From NCBI RefSeq assembly GCF_900101885.1, contig NZ_FNAN01000021.1, positions 1-64,000 on the forward strand: a DNA stretch of 64,000 nucleotides. The letters run 5' to 3'. The translations under genes and the position numbers were made by a program. Below, piece after piece: positions 25,760 to 35,369 of the stretch. Under the pieces are notes generated by a model. The model did no database searches, was not told where the DNA came from, and was given only the letters and a program-made list of their open reading frames with translations. Source of the stretch: Dyadobacter soli. Its GTDB lineage: Bacteria > Bacteroidota > Bacteroidia > Cytophagales > Spirosomataceae. How positions within the stretch are numbered: position 1 is the first letter of the stretch; every line of letters begins with the position of its first letter.

Positions 25760-26665
25760 TCAATCGACATCAGTTTGCCTGAACTGCCGGGGCGTCATAC
25801 CGGCGGCATTTCGGAAGAAGCTTGAAAAGTGGTTGGGTTCTTCAAAGCCCAGCCCCCAGGCAATTTCATTGACCGTCCAGTTGGTGCTTTTCAAAAGGAT
25901 TTTCGCCTCCTGGGCAATGCGTTCGCTGATAAGCTGCGAAGTGGTTTGTCCGGTGGTTTCCTTTAATGCCTTATTGAGGTGGTTAACATGAATATTCAAC
26001 TGCTTCGCGAATGCCGAAGGAGCATTCAGCCGGATCACCTGGTTGCTCAGCTCGATCGGGAATTGCCTTTCCAGCAACTCGGCAAATAATGCCGTAATGC
26101 GCTCGGCGGCATTGGAACCCGTGTGCGGCTGACCCGCCGCGGGGACCATTTTCTGGGCGCTATGCAAGAGTTCGAGCAGCATTGTGCGCAGGAAATCATA
26201 TTTAAATGCATAATCTCCTTCCAGCTCGGCCAACATTTTCTCAAACAGATTCTTATAAATGCAAACATCTTCCGGCGCCAGGTTAATAACGGCCGCTCCC
26301 GGCGACTGAAACACCGGATAATCCTTAATCCCGCCAAACCGGCTGAAAAAAGTCTCCGTAAAAATGCAGACATACCCGCTCTGCTGCTCGTCGATCCGCT
26401 CCCAATGGTAAGGGATCATCGGGTTCGTAAAAACCAGCGAAGAGCCCGTCACCTCGATGGACTGATCGGCATAATGGATCTTGCTATGCCCATTCACCAG
26501 GCTCACTTTGAAAAAATTCCGCCTGCTATACGTCGCGGGCCTGTCCCTGGAAATCATCAGGTCCTCGACCTTGAAAATATTAAAATGCCCCACCCCGCTC
26601 TCCCCACTCTCCGGTTCGCGGTTGATATGCTTGTAAAATGATTTGAGTTCGAGGAATGATGACAT
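25760..26665 (-). CDS. AraC-family transcriptional regulator
   Basis: 301 aa. N-terminal cupin-like sensing domain (about 20-170) and C-terminal AraC domain (about 200-300) with two helix-turn-helices: NAPSAFAKQLNIHVNHLNKA and VNEIAWGLGFEEPNHFSSFF, ending AGMTPRQFRQ. The family fits regulators often found beside short-chain dehydrogenases or aldo-keto reductases in Bacteroidota. It probably activates the downstream dehydrogenase. The inducer is unknown. Confidence 0.88.
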   Translation of the reverse strand: MSSFLELKSFYKHINREPESGESGVGHFNIFKVEDLMISRDRPATYSRRNFFKVSLVNGHSKIHYADQSIEVTGSSLVFTNPMIPYHWERIDEQQSGYVCIFTETFFSRFGGIKDYPVFQSPGAAVINLAPEDVCIYKNLFEKMLAELEGDYAFKYDFLRTMLLELLHSAQKMVPAAGQPHTGSNAAERITALFAELLERQFPIELSNQVIRLNAPSAFAKQLNIHVNHLNKALKETTGQTTSQLISERIAQEAKILLKSTNWTVNEIAWGLGFEEPNHFSSFFRNAAGMTPRQFRQTDVD

Positions 26666-26873
26666 GGGATAAAGGTACGAAAATCAAAGTATCACCAACT
26701 CTTTCAGGATTGATTTACCGAAGTAATTGGGATTGTAACACCTACAAAACAAGCCGTTTTCCAATAAATAGACACCACTGACCGCTCATTCATCCATTAG
26801 CCAACCTTCAAGCCTAAACACATTGCTTTGCAGCCAGTTAATATCATTTTTTCACGTAAATCAATTTACACAA

Positions 26874-27632
26874 ATGAATTTAGTACAAAAATTACCGCTG
26901 GGTTTAGCGCTGGCAAGTTGCATGATGATGAGTAGCTGCTCGCAGGAGGATGTGCAGGTGGTAGGACGAGAGCAAACGCCGAATACATCGTCAGGTCTGA
27001 AAGTTGCGGCAAACCCAAACATTCCAACTACAGAAGGTTGGCCTGGGGACCATTCTTTTGCAACAGGTTGGGAGAAATTGACATGGGTTGTGCCCGACAA
27101 CAAACAACTGTATTCAGTGGGAACTTCTACAAGAACTCACCTGTGGGGGAACCCGTATCTCCCTTGGACAAAGCCATTGCCGCAGCTTACTGCTAGCGTT
27201 AGCAACAATGCCGGTAATTTTGTTACTGTTATGTACCAGAAAAATGTTCTTAATAATTCAACCTCCTATTCGAAGATGAGAACAAAAATCAACAACTTAG
27301 TGCCTGGAAAGGCATATGCCTTTACGTTGTATACTGCCAGCACCATTCGAGTTAAAAATGGCCAAAGCACTCAATACTCACCTGGTATGATTGTAAGCAT
27401 TATTGGAAATCTCGCGCCGTCGAACGGTATGGGACCAGATCAAACGATAATTGACCTTAACGGAAAAGAAGCAGAGTGGGTAAGCAAGACTATTACATTC
27501 GTCGCTCAGGCAACGGAAGCTTATTTTATGATCATGCCTTACGCCAGCACACAATACCATAACACGCACGACCAATTCTTTCACTATACGCATGCGTTTG
27601 TGCCTCAAAATGCAATAACAGAAATCCAATAA
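26874..27632 (+). CDS. Lipoprotein of unknown function
   Basis: 252 aa from the ATG at 26874 (MNLVQKLPLGLALASCMMMSS, lipobox before C22 region). An in-frame ATG 51 bases upstream exists but would spoil the signal. I do not recognise the mature domain: it has many aromatic and Asn/Thr residues and a likely beta-sandwich pattern (PGKAYAFTLYTASTIRV, EWVSKTITFVAQATEAYFMI), suggesting a carbohydrate-binding-module-like fold, which is inference only. Base composition is clearly more AT-rich than in neighbouring genes. It stands alone and ends at a hairpin, consistent with recent acquisition. Confidence 0.68.
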   Translation: MNLVQKLPLGLALASCMMMSSCSQEDVQVVGREQTPNTSSGLKVAANPNIPTTEGWPGDHSFATGWEKLTWVVPDNKQLYSVGTSTRTHLWGNPYLPWTKPLPQLTASVSNNAGNFVTVMYQKNVLNNSTSYSKMRTKINNLVPGKAYAFTLYTASTIRVKNGQSTQYSPGMIVSIIGNLAPSNGMGPDQTIIDLNGKEAEWVSKTITFVAQATEAYFMIMPYASTQYHNTHDQFFHYTHAFVPQNAITEIQ

Positions 27633-27734
27633 TGAAATTTCAATCTGGAAATAAAGACCAGCAGTAGAGGTGTTTAAAAATTATGATCTACCAGAAGAGA
27701 ATACATAATATTTAATATCAATCTCTTAAAACGA

Positions 27735-27773
27735 GAAATACAGCAAGCCCATAATACGGCTTTGCTGTATTTC
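27735..27773. terminator. Hairpin downstream of the lipoprotein gene
   Basis: GAAATACAGCAAGCC pairs with GGCTTTGCTGTATTTC with one bulged base. It lies between the convergent ends of the lipoprotein gene and the AhpD-like gene and may serve either. Confidence 0.6.
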
Positions 27774-27836
27774 GTACCTGAGCACAAGCTACAAAATGAG
27801 CTATAATTCGCAGCTCTTTTTGCATCGTCACCATAA

Positions 27837-28388
27837 TCACTCATACCCCTTCACCGCCGAATACCCATTCGCAATCACATTCACAACCCTCGCTCGGTAC
27901 ACATCCGGGTCGGTTGGCGCAGTGGTGGCGAGGCCGTCGACGTAGCGGTTGAACATGCAGAACGCGGCGGCGATGAGGACGGTGTCGTGGATCTGGCGGT
28001 CGTCGGCGCCGTGTTCGCGGGCGCGGGCGATATGCTCGGCGGTGACGTGCTTGCCACCACGCTGGACGCTGCCGGCGATGGATAGCAGCGCTTTCATCCG
28101 TTCGGACACCTCCGTTTCGGCGAAATTCTCTTTAACACTTTTCACGAACGACCAGTCTTCATCTTCCAGATAAGCGCTGGCAATAGCCCCGTGGATGGTC
28201 TGGCAGAAAAAGCAGTCGTTTTGCGACGAAACATAAGTACCTATGAGCTCGCGTTCGCCGCGCGTGAGGCCTTCGTCGCTGCACATCAATGCATTAGCCA
28301 ATACATTCATAGGTGCGGCGGTGGCGGGGCTGAACCGCATGGGGCCAAGGATACCGGGGAAGCCGGGTTCGAATTCGATATGGGGCAT
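27837..28388 (-). CDS. AhpD/carboxymuconolactone decarboxylase-like peroxidase-related protein
   Basis: 183 aa. Alkylhydroperoxidase-D-like alpha-helical fold with the redox motif CFFCQTIH (CxxC plus a following His) near residue 62, preceded by LTRGERELIGTYVSSQND. The C-terminal half (ADDRQIHDTVLIAAAFCMFNRYVDGLATT) is typical of the 'uncharacterised peroxidase-related' subfamily. It may reduce peroxides with a thioredoxin-like donor; the real substrate is unknown. It lies 30 bases after the MetE-like gene on the same strand, with an octamer repeat in its leader. Confidence 0.85.
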   Translation of the reverse strand: MPHIEFEPGFPGILGPMRFSPATAAPMNVLANALMCSDEGLTRGERELIGTYVSSQNDCFFCQTIHGAIASAYLEDEDWSFVKSVKENFAETEVSERMKALLSIAGSVQRGGKHVTAEHIARAREHGADDRQIHDTVLIAAAFCMFNRYVDGLATTAPTDPDVYRARVVNVIANGYSAVKGYE

Positions 28389-28393
28389 TGTTA

Positions 28394-28420
28394 ATGATTG
28401 AATGAGTGAATGAGTGAATT
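28394..28420 (-). repeat. ATTCACTC octamer repeat between two genes
   Basis: In minus-strand sense ATTCACTC ATTCACTC ATTCAATC ATTAAC runs from the stop of the MetE-like gene to the start of the AhpD-like gene. The same octamer lies before hpd and after susD. Confidence 0.75.
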
Positions 28421-29480
28421 AAAGCTTCGCACTTGCCAGCTTCGTTCCTTCCACGCGGGCGCGGATTTTCTCGAATGCGATCTCGCGTGCGGTGGAAACG
28501 TCATCGGCGAAGGGCGAGAAACCGCAGTCGTCGGTAGAACCGAGCTGGTTGAGCGGGATGTATTCTACGGCTTGCAGGAGCAGGTCTCGGATTTCTTCGG
28601 GTGTTTCGATCCTCGGGTTCAGCACGTCGGTGACGCCGAGGAATACACGCTGGCCGGGCCGCATGTTTTCACGGATAGATTGCAATACGGCAACTTTGTC
28701 TTTCTCCCCGGCATATTCGAGGTAGAAATTGCCTGCATTCAATTGAAAAAACAGCGGCAGCAGGTCCGAATACGGCACATCGGCGCTGTGGGTAGAGTCA
28801 TGGTCGCCACCGGGACAGGTATGGATGCCGATCCGGCTGCGCTCGTCGGCGGTGAACCGGTCGAGTACCTGGTTGTTCAGCGATATGAATTGCCGCAAAA
28901 GCCCCTGGCTCGGATCGAGTTTCAGGGCTAACCGTGCTTCGGTGAAGTCGATCTGCACATTGTAGGCGTGCTCGTTCAGGCATTTGCGGATGTCGGATTC
29001 GGCCTGATCGAGCAGATCGGCGATAAACTGGCTTTGCGGGTAGCTATCGATGCCCGCGGCCGGATAGAGCAGGCTCATCGCCGAGGCCGATATAACGGCT
29101 TGTTTTACGGGCAATGCGGTATGTTTTCGCGCCTCACGCAGGTAATCCACTGCGAAATTGCGGTACCGGAATGGCCCCGACGTCAGTACCGGTAACTGCC
29201 GCGTATGCCCGTCCTCGAATGGAATAGTGACGCCGCCAGCGCCGAGGTTCAGTGCACCGTGAATGGGGTATGTCGCGAAGCTGGGCTTGCTCTGTTCCCC
29301 GTCGGAAATGACCGGCGAACCGGTACCTTCGAGGGAGATAATGGTTTCGCGGGTGGCTTGTGAAAACAGCCTGGCAAGGTCTTCGGACGAAATTTCCGCT
29401 TTGGCATAAGCCTGCATGGCCTGTTGCAGGTATGCGGGACGCGGAATGCTTCCGATGGGCTCGGTAGGGATATTTGCCAT
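28419..29480 (-). CDS. MetE-like (cobalamin-independent methionine synthase II) family protein
   Basis: 353 aa from the ATG at 29480 (MANIPTEPIGSIPRPAYL); the frame extends upstream but without similarity. The protein is a TIM barrel like the catalytic half of MetE: EPIGSIPRP, HTCPGGDHDSTH, FYLEYAG, FLGVTDVLNPRIETPEEI and STDDCGFSPF are typical. His, Cys and Glu positions for a zinc site are present (HTC, EYAG, DCGF). Without the N-terminal half of full MetE it may act as a methyltransferase on other donors, as described for similar core-MetE proteins; the actual reaction is not known. Probably co-transcribed with the AhpD-like gene. Confidence 0.85.
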   Translation of the reverse strand: MANIPTEPIGSIPRPAYLQQAMQAYAKAEISSEDLARLFSQATRETIISLEGTGSPVISDGEQSKPSFATYPIHGALNLGAGGVTIPFEDGHTRQLPVLTSGPFRYRNFAVDYLREARKHTALPVKQAVISASAMSLLYPAAGIDSYPQSQFIADLLDQAESDIRKCLNEHAYNVQIDFTEARLALKLDPSQGLLRQFISLNNQVLDRFTADERSRIGIHTCPGGDHDSTHSADVPYSDLLPLFFQLNAGNFYLEYAGEKDKVAVLQSIRENMRPGQRVFLGVTDVLNPRIETPEEIRDLLLQAVEYIPLNQLGSTDDCGFSPFADDVSTAREIAFEKIRARVEGTKLASAKL

Positions 29481-29825
29481 ATTTTTCTGGTTTAATGGAA
29501 TACAAATGATTGAGAATAAACCGCACGCGATCCTGCAACCGAAGTATTCTCCGGTATTGGCGTGCTCAGGAATGTTACAGGGCAAGTTTCCTAAATCTAC
29601 AAAGAATGCTGGCTTATCCTGTGTAGCAATTATTCATTTTATTCAAATAAATCACTAAAAAGTGTTCTTTTGCAAATTCCGGGTCAGTTTTCAACTGATT
29701 TCCGGAAAACCGCAAAGTAATTCCGGTTACAACTGCTGCCTGATCACCGATCATTAACGTTAAATTGGCCCCCCTTAATTCTCAGTCCCTATAATTGATA
29801 ATCCGCGGTACAACCGCGCTGCCCC
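29481..29825. other. Divergent intergenic region
   Basis: No gene. It separates the divergently transcribed MetE-like and TPR-regulator genes and should carry both promoters. A small perfect hairpin CGCGGT-ACA-ACCGCG lies at 29804-29818, just before the regulator start. Confidence 0.5.
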
Positions 29826-31538
29826 ATGAACCGCCCATTCGTTGCCTTTCTTATCACATTACTATTCGCATCGAACGCCCACAGCGTGCTGGCACAATGG
29901 GATCAACTGTTAAACAAAACCTACCCGCAGCGTTACCAGGATTTAAGCAAGATCTACGTGCGAATAATCGCCGACGGTGATTCTACATCGGCATTTCGTG
30001 AGATTGCCTCCATGAAACGTTGGGCAAAAGCGCACGACGACAGCGAGCTTGAACTGGAATCGGACCTTTTAAAAGCCTACTACCTCACCATTCGACATAC
30101 AAACCAGACGGCCCGCATTGCCTCAATGCTCAACGAGCTCGTGGTAAAGGCTACCGAACAAAACAGTAAACAGCTCATCGCACGGTCGCTTAAAGTGCTT
30201 GGGGATTATTACTGGACCGATGGCAGAAATTACGAATTGGCGTTTGAGACCTACATACAGATGGAAAGCATTCTGGATGAAGTAGATACAGACGAATTTC
30301 CAGACAAAGGTTATGCGCTGGCCGCTATTGCACACCCATACTACAATTTCTCGGATTATGAAAAGGCATTGCCCCTCTTGCAGCAGATCCTGCATTTAAA
30401 ATTCAACCCGGACATGCATGCCGGGTATAACTCGGCGCTCGTTACTACCGCCGTCATTTACCGGAAACTCGGTAACCTCGATTCGTCCGACCATTACTTT
30501 CGAAGGGTGATCCGGAAGGAATCTCCGGGAAACTACAAGCTCTGGGCGGCCATTGCACGGGGCGGTCTGGGCGAAAATGCCTATTTGCGGGGCAATTACG
30601 CGGAAGCGATGCCTTTGCTGCAAGCCAATATCGATGAAGCTATTGCACAAAAAGATTACGGTCCGGCTGCCCAGTCGTTGATTACGCAGGCTAATATCCA
30701 TTTGAAAAACAATGCCTACAAGAAGGCAGAGCAACTCGCCCATACGGCGAGGCATTATCTGGACATTACGCATCCCGAACGATACCGTCATTTCCAGGAC
30801 TTGTACACTGTTCTCGTGAAGCTGTCTGTCGAACAGGGCAAACCGAAACTGGCGGAAGCTTATCTGGACTCCGCATTGTTCGCCCGAGACAGTATGAATC
30901 GCAAGTACAATGAAAAACTGATGATCCGGGCGCAACAGAAGACGGAGTTACACAAGCTTCGCGCCAAAATGGAAAGGGCGGAGTCGGACCAGAAACTGAA
31001 AGTGATCGAGCGTAACATGTCATTGGCCCTTGTGCTGCTGGTCGCGGTAGGCGCCGTGTATGTATACCAGACACAGCGGAAGCGCCATCGGCAGGCCCAA
31101 TTGTTAAAAGAGATGGAAATCAGGCAAAAAGAACAGGAGCTGGAAAACGCCACGCTGCAATTGAACGAGTTTGCCCGCAACATTTCTGAAAAAAGCAAGC
31201 AGATCGAAACACTCGAAAACAAGCAGGGCCCCGATCCCGAGGCCCTGACTCAATTACGTGAAAGTACAATCCTGACACAGGAGGATTGGGATTATTTTAA
31301 AAAACTCTTCGGCAAAGTACACGGCGACTATCTGCACCGCCTCCGCGAGAGATTTCCCGACCTCACCCAGGGCGAAATGCGGTTTATTGCATTGGCCAAG
31401 CTGGGCCTGGGTTACCAGGAAATGTCGGCCACGCTGGGAATCAGCAGTCACGCCGTCCGCACTACCAAATACCGGCTACTCAAAAAAATCGATGTGCCTG
31501 ACGACCGCAGTCTGGAAGAACTGGTCATGGACATCTGA
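29826..31538 (+). CDS. TPR-membrane-coiled-coil-HTH regulator
   Basis: 570 aa. Signal peptide (about 1-24), a tetratricopeptide-rich periplasmic part (about 30-375), one membrane segment at 398-414 (MSLALVLLVAVGAVYVY), a coiled coil (about 420-470) and a cytoplasmic LuxR/GerE-like helix-turn-helix at the end (LTQGEMRFIALAKLGLGYQE, then MSATLGISSHAVRTTKYRLL). This layout is common in Bacteroidota and suggests a one-component sensor that reports from the periplasm to DNA. Ligand and targets are unknown. Its stop lies 4 bases from the end of the convergent beta-helix gene, so the two transcripts must overlap. Confidence 0.85.
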   Translation: MNRPFVAFLITLLFASNAHSVLAQWDQLLNKTYPQRYQDLSKIYVRIIADGDSTSAFREIASMKRWAKAHDDSELELESDLLKAYYLTIRHTNQTARIASMLNELVVKATEQNSKQLIARSLKVLGDYYWTDGRNYELAFETYIQMESILDEVDTDEFPDKGYALAAIAHPYYNFSDYEKALPLLQQILHLKFNPDMHAGYNSALVTTAVIYRKLGNLDSSDHYFRRVIRKESPGNYKLWAAIARGGLGENAYLRGNYAEAMPLLQANIDEAIAQKDYGPAAQSLITQANIHLKNNAYKKAEQLAHTARHYLDITHPERYRHFQDLYTVLVKLSVEQGKPKLAEAYLDSALFARDSMNRKYNEKLMIRAQQKTELHKLRAKMERAESDQKLKVIERNMSLALVLLVAVGAVYVYQTQRKRHRQAQLLKEMEIRQKEQELENATLQLNEFARNISEKSKQIETLENKQGPDPEALTQLRESTILTQEDWDYFKKLFGKVHGDYLHRLRERFPDLTQGEMRFIALAKLGLGYQEMSATLGISSHAVRTTKYRLLKKIDVPDDRSLEELVMDI

Positions 31539-31542
31539 CGAC

Positions 31543-34500
31543 CTACTCGATCGCTACCTTTTTTGTGTGTATAGCGGAGCCGGTTTGCACGCGCAAGACG
31601 TAAATGCCTTTGGCAAGGTTAACGACAGGCAGTTCAACCCGTCCATTTCTCAATTCTTTCCTGACCACGACAACCCCGTTCGTATTCGTTAACGTCGCAT
31701 TTCCGGAATCAGCCCCGGTCATTTCGAGTTGCAGCAAAGTAGTGACAGGATTAGGATAAACTTGCATTTGAAGTCCATTTCCATGATCTGCCGCAACGAT
31801 CTGGCTCAATGCATATGAACCGTCGAGATCCACCATTTTCAGGCGATAATAATTCAAACCCGCTTGCGGATGATAGTCGGTAGCGAAATAACGATGTCCT
31901 CCCGAACCGGTCGCCGCTGGTTGCCCGGGCAGAATTTCCCAATGCCGGGCATCGGAGCTGCGGTGAATTTCGAAATGGCTGGTATTGAACTCTTCGGCTG
32001 TGAGCCATTCCAATTGTGTAGTATTTTCAACCTTTTCTGCCTTAAAACTGACGAGCGTCAAAGGTAGCGGATCGACATTGCTGACAAAAAAGCCACTAAA
32101 TCCCGTTACGTCGAATGCAATTTCCCACCGGTTGAGGTCGCTGTTCCAGGAAATATCATTATCATCGGGGTTAATGGTAGTGACATTGCCGCTATACGAT
32201 CCGGGCTGTCCGGTAGCCGATGTTCCGTGGTATTGAACAACAAGCAAATTCGCTTTTCCTGTACCGTCCGACGGTGAAGTTGGCAGTTGGATACCACCTG
32301 CGGTACTATTGAATGCGTCAAACTCGGATTGAAGAAAAAACAGCTTGATCCTCGCCGTAGCGCTTCCTGCATTGTCGGCGGGTAGGATTTCATAATGTCG
32401 CTGAACAAACTTAACTGCCTCGGTTGTGATTACCCCTCCCTCAACGAATGTCTTCGCTTGCACGCTCCCACTCACCGGCGCGGGGCCTGATGGCGTCACC
32501 TGCGCGATGACCCGGCACCCGGAAACCAGGAAACCATTGGAGGTACCGGCGACAATTGCCTGGGAAACAGCATCACCATTTACAGACAAGCTGCTGCCGT
32601 CGCGGTAGGATTGTAATTCGTAAGCGCCCATATCGGCTGTCACGTCGAATACCCTGGACAGCCCCAAAATGTCCGTTGGAGGAATATTGCCGGCGAACAA
32701 ACCGGCGTTGATCCCCGGGCTGCAAGGCGACAGCCTGAGTCCGTCATCGGCCGTCATCCATTGGTTATCCGCGCCGTCGGGATCGGACTGGGCTACAAAC
32801 AGTGCGTCGGTATTCACAACCCCGGTACCACTGTGTCCGTCCTGCACAATGGAATGCGCTACGACCGGAGTCGAGATCAGATCGTAAATCCCTGCCGGGG
32901 CCTGCCCGCTGTTACCCCATACCACCGTATTGAGGATCGACGGAGTTGACAACAGCATGTTGTATATCCCGGCTCCTTCGACCGTGGAGGTGTTACGTGC
33001 GACGGTGCAATGTTGGATGGTTGCCTCGGAGTTAAATCCATTAAAAATCCCGCCACCGCCACTCGTACCCGAGTTATCAGAAATCACGCACTGGCTGATC
33101 GTTGGTGCGGTACCGTCCCCAAACAGCAGAATTCCTCCTCCATTATTGGCTTTATTATTTGTAAAAACACAATTCGCGATCGTCGGTGACGACGAGTACA
33201 GCGCAATGCCGCCGCCTCCCGTAGCGTCTACGGGTACTCCGGATATACTGGCACTGAGGCCGGTTCCATCGGCATTCCCGTCGCGGACAATGAAGCCATC
33301 GAGCCGTGCGGCCAAATTGGTATTTACTGCAACAATAACGTGATAGGAATTATCGGCATCCCCCGCAGAACCGATATCGCCGGAAAGAACAGTCTGATGA
33401 GCCCCCGCATTTCTCGCGGAAAGCTGGGTTTCATCCCCTTTAAAGCCACCATAGATCGACACATTGCTGATCAGGTAGAACGCATTGTGCCGGGCACCGC
33501 CGAGATTGAGGTTATAAGGCTGACCGGAAGGTTTATACGTTCCTTTTTTTACCCATATTTCGGTAATCCCCGGGCAGCCCGCCGCGATGTTGAGTGCATT
33601 GCTGAGATCGCCGAGCGCGTCGCCCCACCCTGAACCTTCCCCTGATGCACCTTCGGCCACATACAAACGGCCCACGAGTACGTTCAGCCCTACGGCGGTT
33701 GAGAATATATCTCCGCACGCGTTGGTGATTTTAACTTTATATTGTCCGCCATGGTCGCCGACAATGATGTTATGGACCGTCAGCGTTGCGGAATTAACGC
33801 CGCTGTACCTGGCGTTGTTCATCAGCGGGGTATCGCCATTGTACCATTGGTAGGACATCGTGGTAGTGCTGCTGGCCGTTACTGAGAAATTAACGGATGA
33901 AGTTCCGGGGCAAGTTGTTACCTTCTCGGGAGATGATGTAATATTCGGTAAAGCACCCGTCGTGATAGCGACGCGTCCCGTCGGATCAGCATTCGTCAAA
34001 TAGCCGACCATAACATTGGCACTGCCATTCCCTGCTCCGCTTGCCGTATAGGTCGCCGTGGCCTTACCATCCGCCTGAATACTGGCCTGCGCATTAGAAA
34101 TATTGCCATTCACGGCGCTGAAACTGACCGGCAGGCCGATCAGCTGGCTCAAATTGGATAAAGCAACCGACGACCCTGCGGAGTTGTTCAGAAAGCTGCC
34201 CGTAACCGTAGTCTGGCTCGCAGACGGAACGCAAAGCGAAGCATTATCCACCGCAGGCTTCAAAACGAGCCAAGGGTTGGTCGTCAGGGTAGCGGTACCT
34301 AATCCGTCGACGATGTAGGCCGGTTCGCTGCATGTCCCACCAGCCTGCGGATCGGTGTTGCAGCCCCACCAGTTATTGGTAGCATTCACCGCGCCATCGA
34401 CCGATTTCCGGACAGATAATGCATCCTTCACCGAATTACCCAGTTTATTCCCTGTAAAAACATTGTAGTTAATGTCAACCGCAAAACTGCTGATAACGGA

Positions 34501-35340
34501 AATAGCCCCGCCTTCGCTGTTGGTCGTCATACCTGTTGAGTTATCCAGGAATTTGTTTTTTTCGATTTTGGTGTAAAAAGAAGGGCTTGAAGCCGAATAA
34601 ACGGCTCGCAGGCCGATCGCTCCACCGTAGGTAAAATATCCGGAAGTTGCCAGGTTATTGGTGAATGTGGAATTGGTAATGGTGGCGCTGCCGGTTGTCG
34701 TGATAGTCGAGTTATAATAACTGATTAATATCGCTCCGCCGGTGGCGTTGTCAGTCGTAGAAAGTATCTTGTTATCATGAAATGTGCAGTTATCGACGGT
34801 CAACGCACCACCACCCGCCATCGACAAAGCCCCGCCACCTAAAACCTCGGCGACATTGCCTTCAAATGTGCAATTGGTAATGTTGGTAACATTGCCAGGC
34901 CCCCCGCAGAGAATCGCCCCTCCTCCATAACTGTCGGAGTTCTTCCCACCCGTGAATTTGATGCCGGATATGGTGGTCGTCACCCCTGACACGGTTCCGG
35001 ACGAGTTGATGAAAAATATCCGCCCCTGCATCGTGGTAGTCATATTGATGACCGTCGAGCCCGGCCCGGTCCCTATGATCGAAATATTCTGAGCATTGTT
35101 ACCGAACTCTATCGTTCCGAGCGTGAGGTTGTAGGTGCCGGCAGGTACATTAATGGTATGCGGCCCGCCCCCGAGCGCGTCCGCCGCCAGGATCGCCCCA
35201 CGGAGCTGCGACGGGTCGTTGCCGTCCGTGGTTTGGGTTACGTTAAAGGTATTTGCATGCGCGTTTAGCTGCACGCTGGCGCTTAACAATAGCATGGCCA
35301 ATACCCTATGCAGGAAAAAACTAGTAGAAATTTTCATCAT
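31543..35340 (-). CDS. Secreted beta-helix repeat protein with T9SS sorting domain
   Basis: 1265 aa from the ATG at 35340 (alternatives 3 bases inside or 33 upstream). After a signal peptide, a right-handed parallel beta-helix region starts near residue 35 (NTFNVTQTTDGNDPSQLRGA, AGTYNL, SGIKFTGGKNSDSYGGGA) with polymorphic-outer-membrane-protein-like repeats. An Ig-like PKD-type domain and a second beta-helix region (IANCVFTNNKANNGGGILLF) follow. A T9SS type A sorting domain closes the protein (VYPNPVTTLLQLEMTG to the terminal KKVAIE). It should be exported to the cell surface; beta-helices often bind or cut polysaccharides, but no catalytic motif was recognised. It is 29 bases downstream of a tail-collar gene on the same strand. 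Confidence 0.85.
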   Translation of the reverse strand: MMKISTSFFLHRVLAMLLLSASVQLNAHANTFNVTQTTDGNDPSQLRGAILAADALGGGPHTINVPAGTYNLTLGTIEFGNNAQNISIIGTGPGSTVINMTTTMQGRIFFINSSGTVSGVTTTISGIKFTGGKNSDSYGGGAILCGGPGNVTNITNCTFEGNVAEVLGGGALSMAGGGALTVDNCTFHDNKILSTTDNATGGAILISYYNSTITTTGSATITNSTFTNNLATSGYFTYGGAIGLRAVYSASSPSFYTKIEKNKFLDNSTGMTTNSEGGAISVISSFAVDINYNVFTGNKLGNSVKDALSVRKSVDGAVNATNNWWGCNTDPQAGGTCSEPAYIVDGLGTATLTTNPWLVLKPAVDNASLCVPSASQTTVTGSFLNNSAGSSVALSNLSQLIGLPVSFSAVNGNISNAQASIQADGKATATYTASGAGNGSANVMVGYLTNADPTGRVAITTGALPNITSSPEKVTTCPGTSSVNFSVTASSTTTMSYQWYNGDTPLMNNARYSGVNSATLTVHNIIVGDHGGQYKVKITNACGDIFSTAVGLNVLVGRLYVAEGASGEGSGWGDALGDLSNALNIAAGCPGITEIWVKKGTYKPSGQPYNLNLGGARHNAFYLISNVSIYGGFKGDETQLSARNAGAHQTVLSGDIGSAGDADNSYHVIVAVNTNLAARLDGFIVRDGNADGTGLSASISGVPVDATGGGGIALYSSSPTIANCVFTNNKANNGGGILLFGDGTAPTISQCVISDNSGTSGGGGIFNGFNSEATIQHCTVARNTSTVEGAGIYNMLLSTPSILNTVVWGNSGQAPAGIYDLISTPVVAHSIVQDGHSGTGVVNTDALFVAQSDPDGADNQWMTADDGLRLSPCSPGINAGLFAGNIPPTDILGLSRVFDVTADMGAYELQSYRDGSSLSVNGDAVSQAIVAGTSNGFLVSGCRVIAQVTPSGPAPVSGSVQAKTFVEGGVITTEAVKFVQRHYEILPADNAGSATARIKLFFLQSEFDAFNSTAGGIQLPTSPSDGTGKANLLVVQYHGTSATGQPGSYSGNVTTINPDDNDISWNSDLNRWEIAFDVTGFSGFFVSNVDPLPLTLVSFKAEKVENTTQLEWLTAEEFNTSHFEIHRSSDARHWEILPGQPAATGSGGHRYFATDYHPQAGLNYYRLKMVDLDGSYALSQIVAADHGNGLQMQVYPNPVTTLLQLEMTGADSGNATLTNTNGVVVVRKELRNGRVELPVVNLAKGIYVLRVQTGSAIHTKKVAIE

Positions 35341-35369
35341 AGTATAAGTTATTAGGGAACCTTCGCGCA

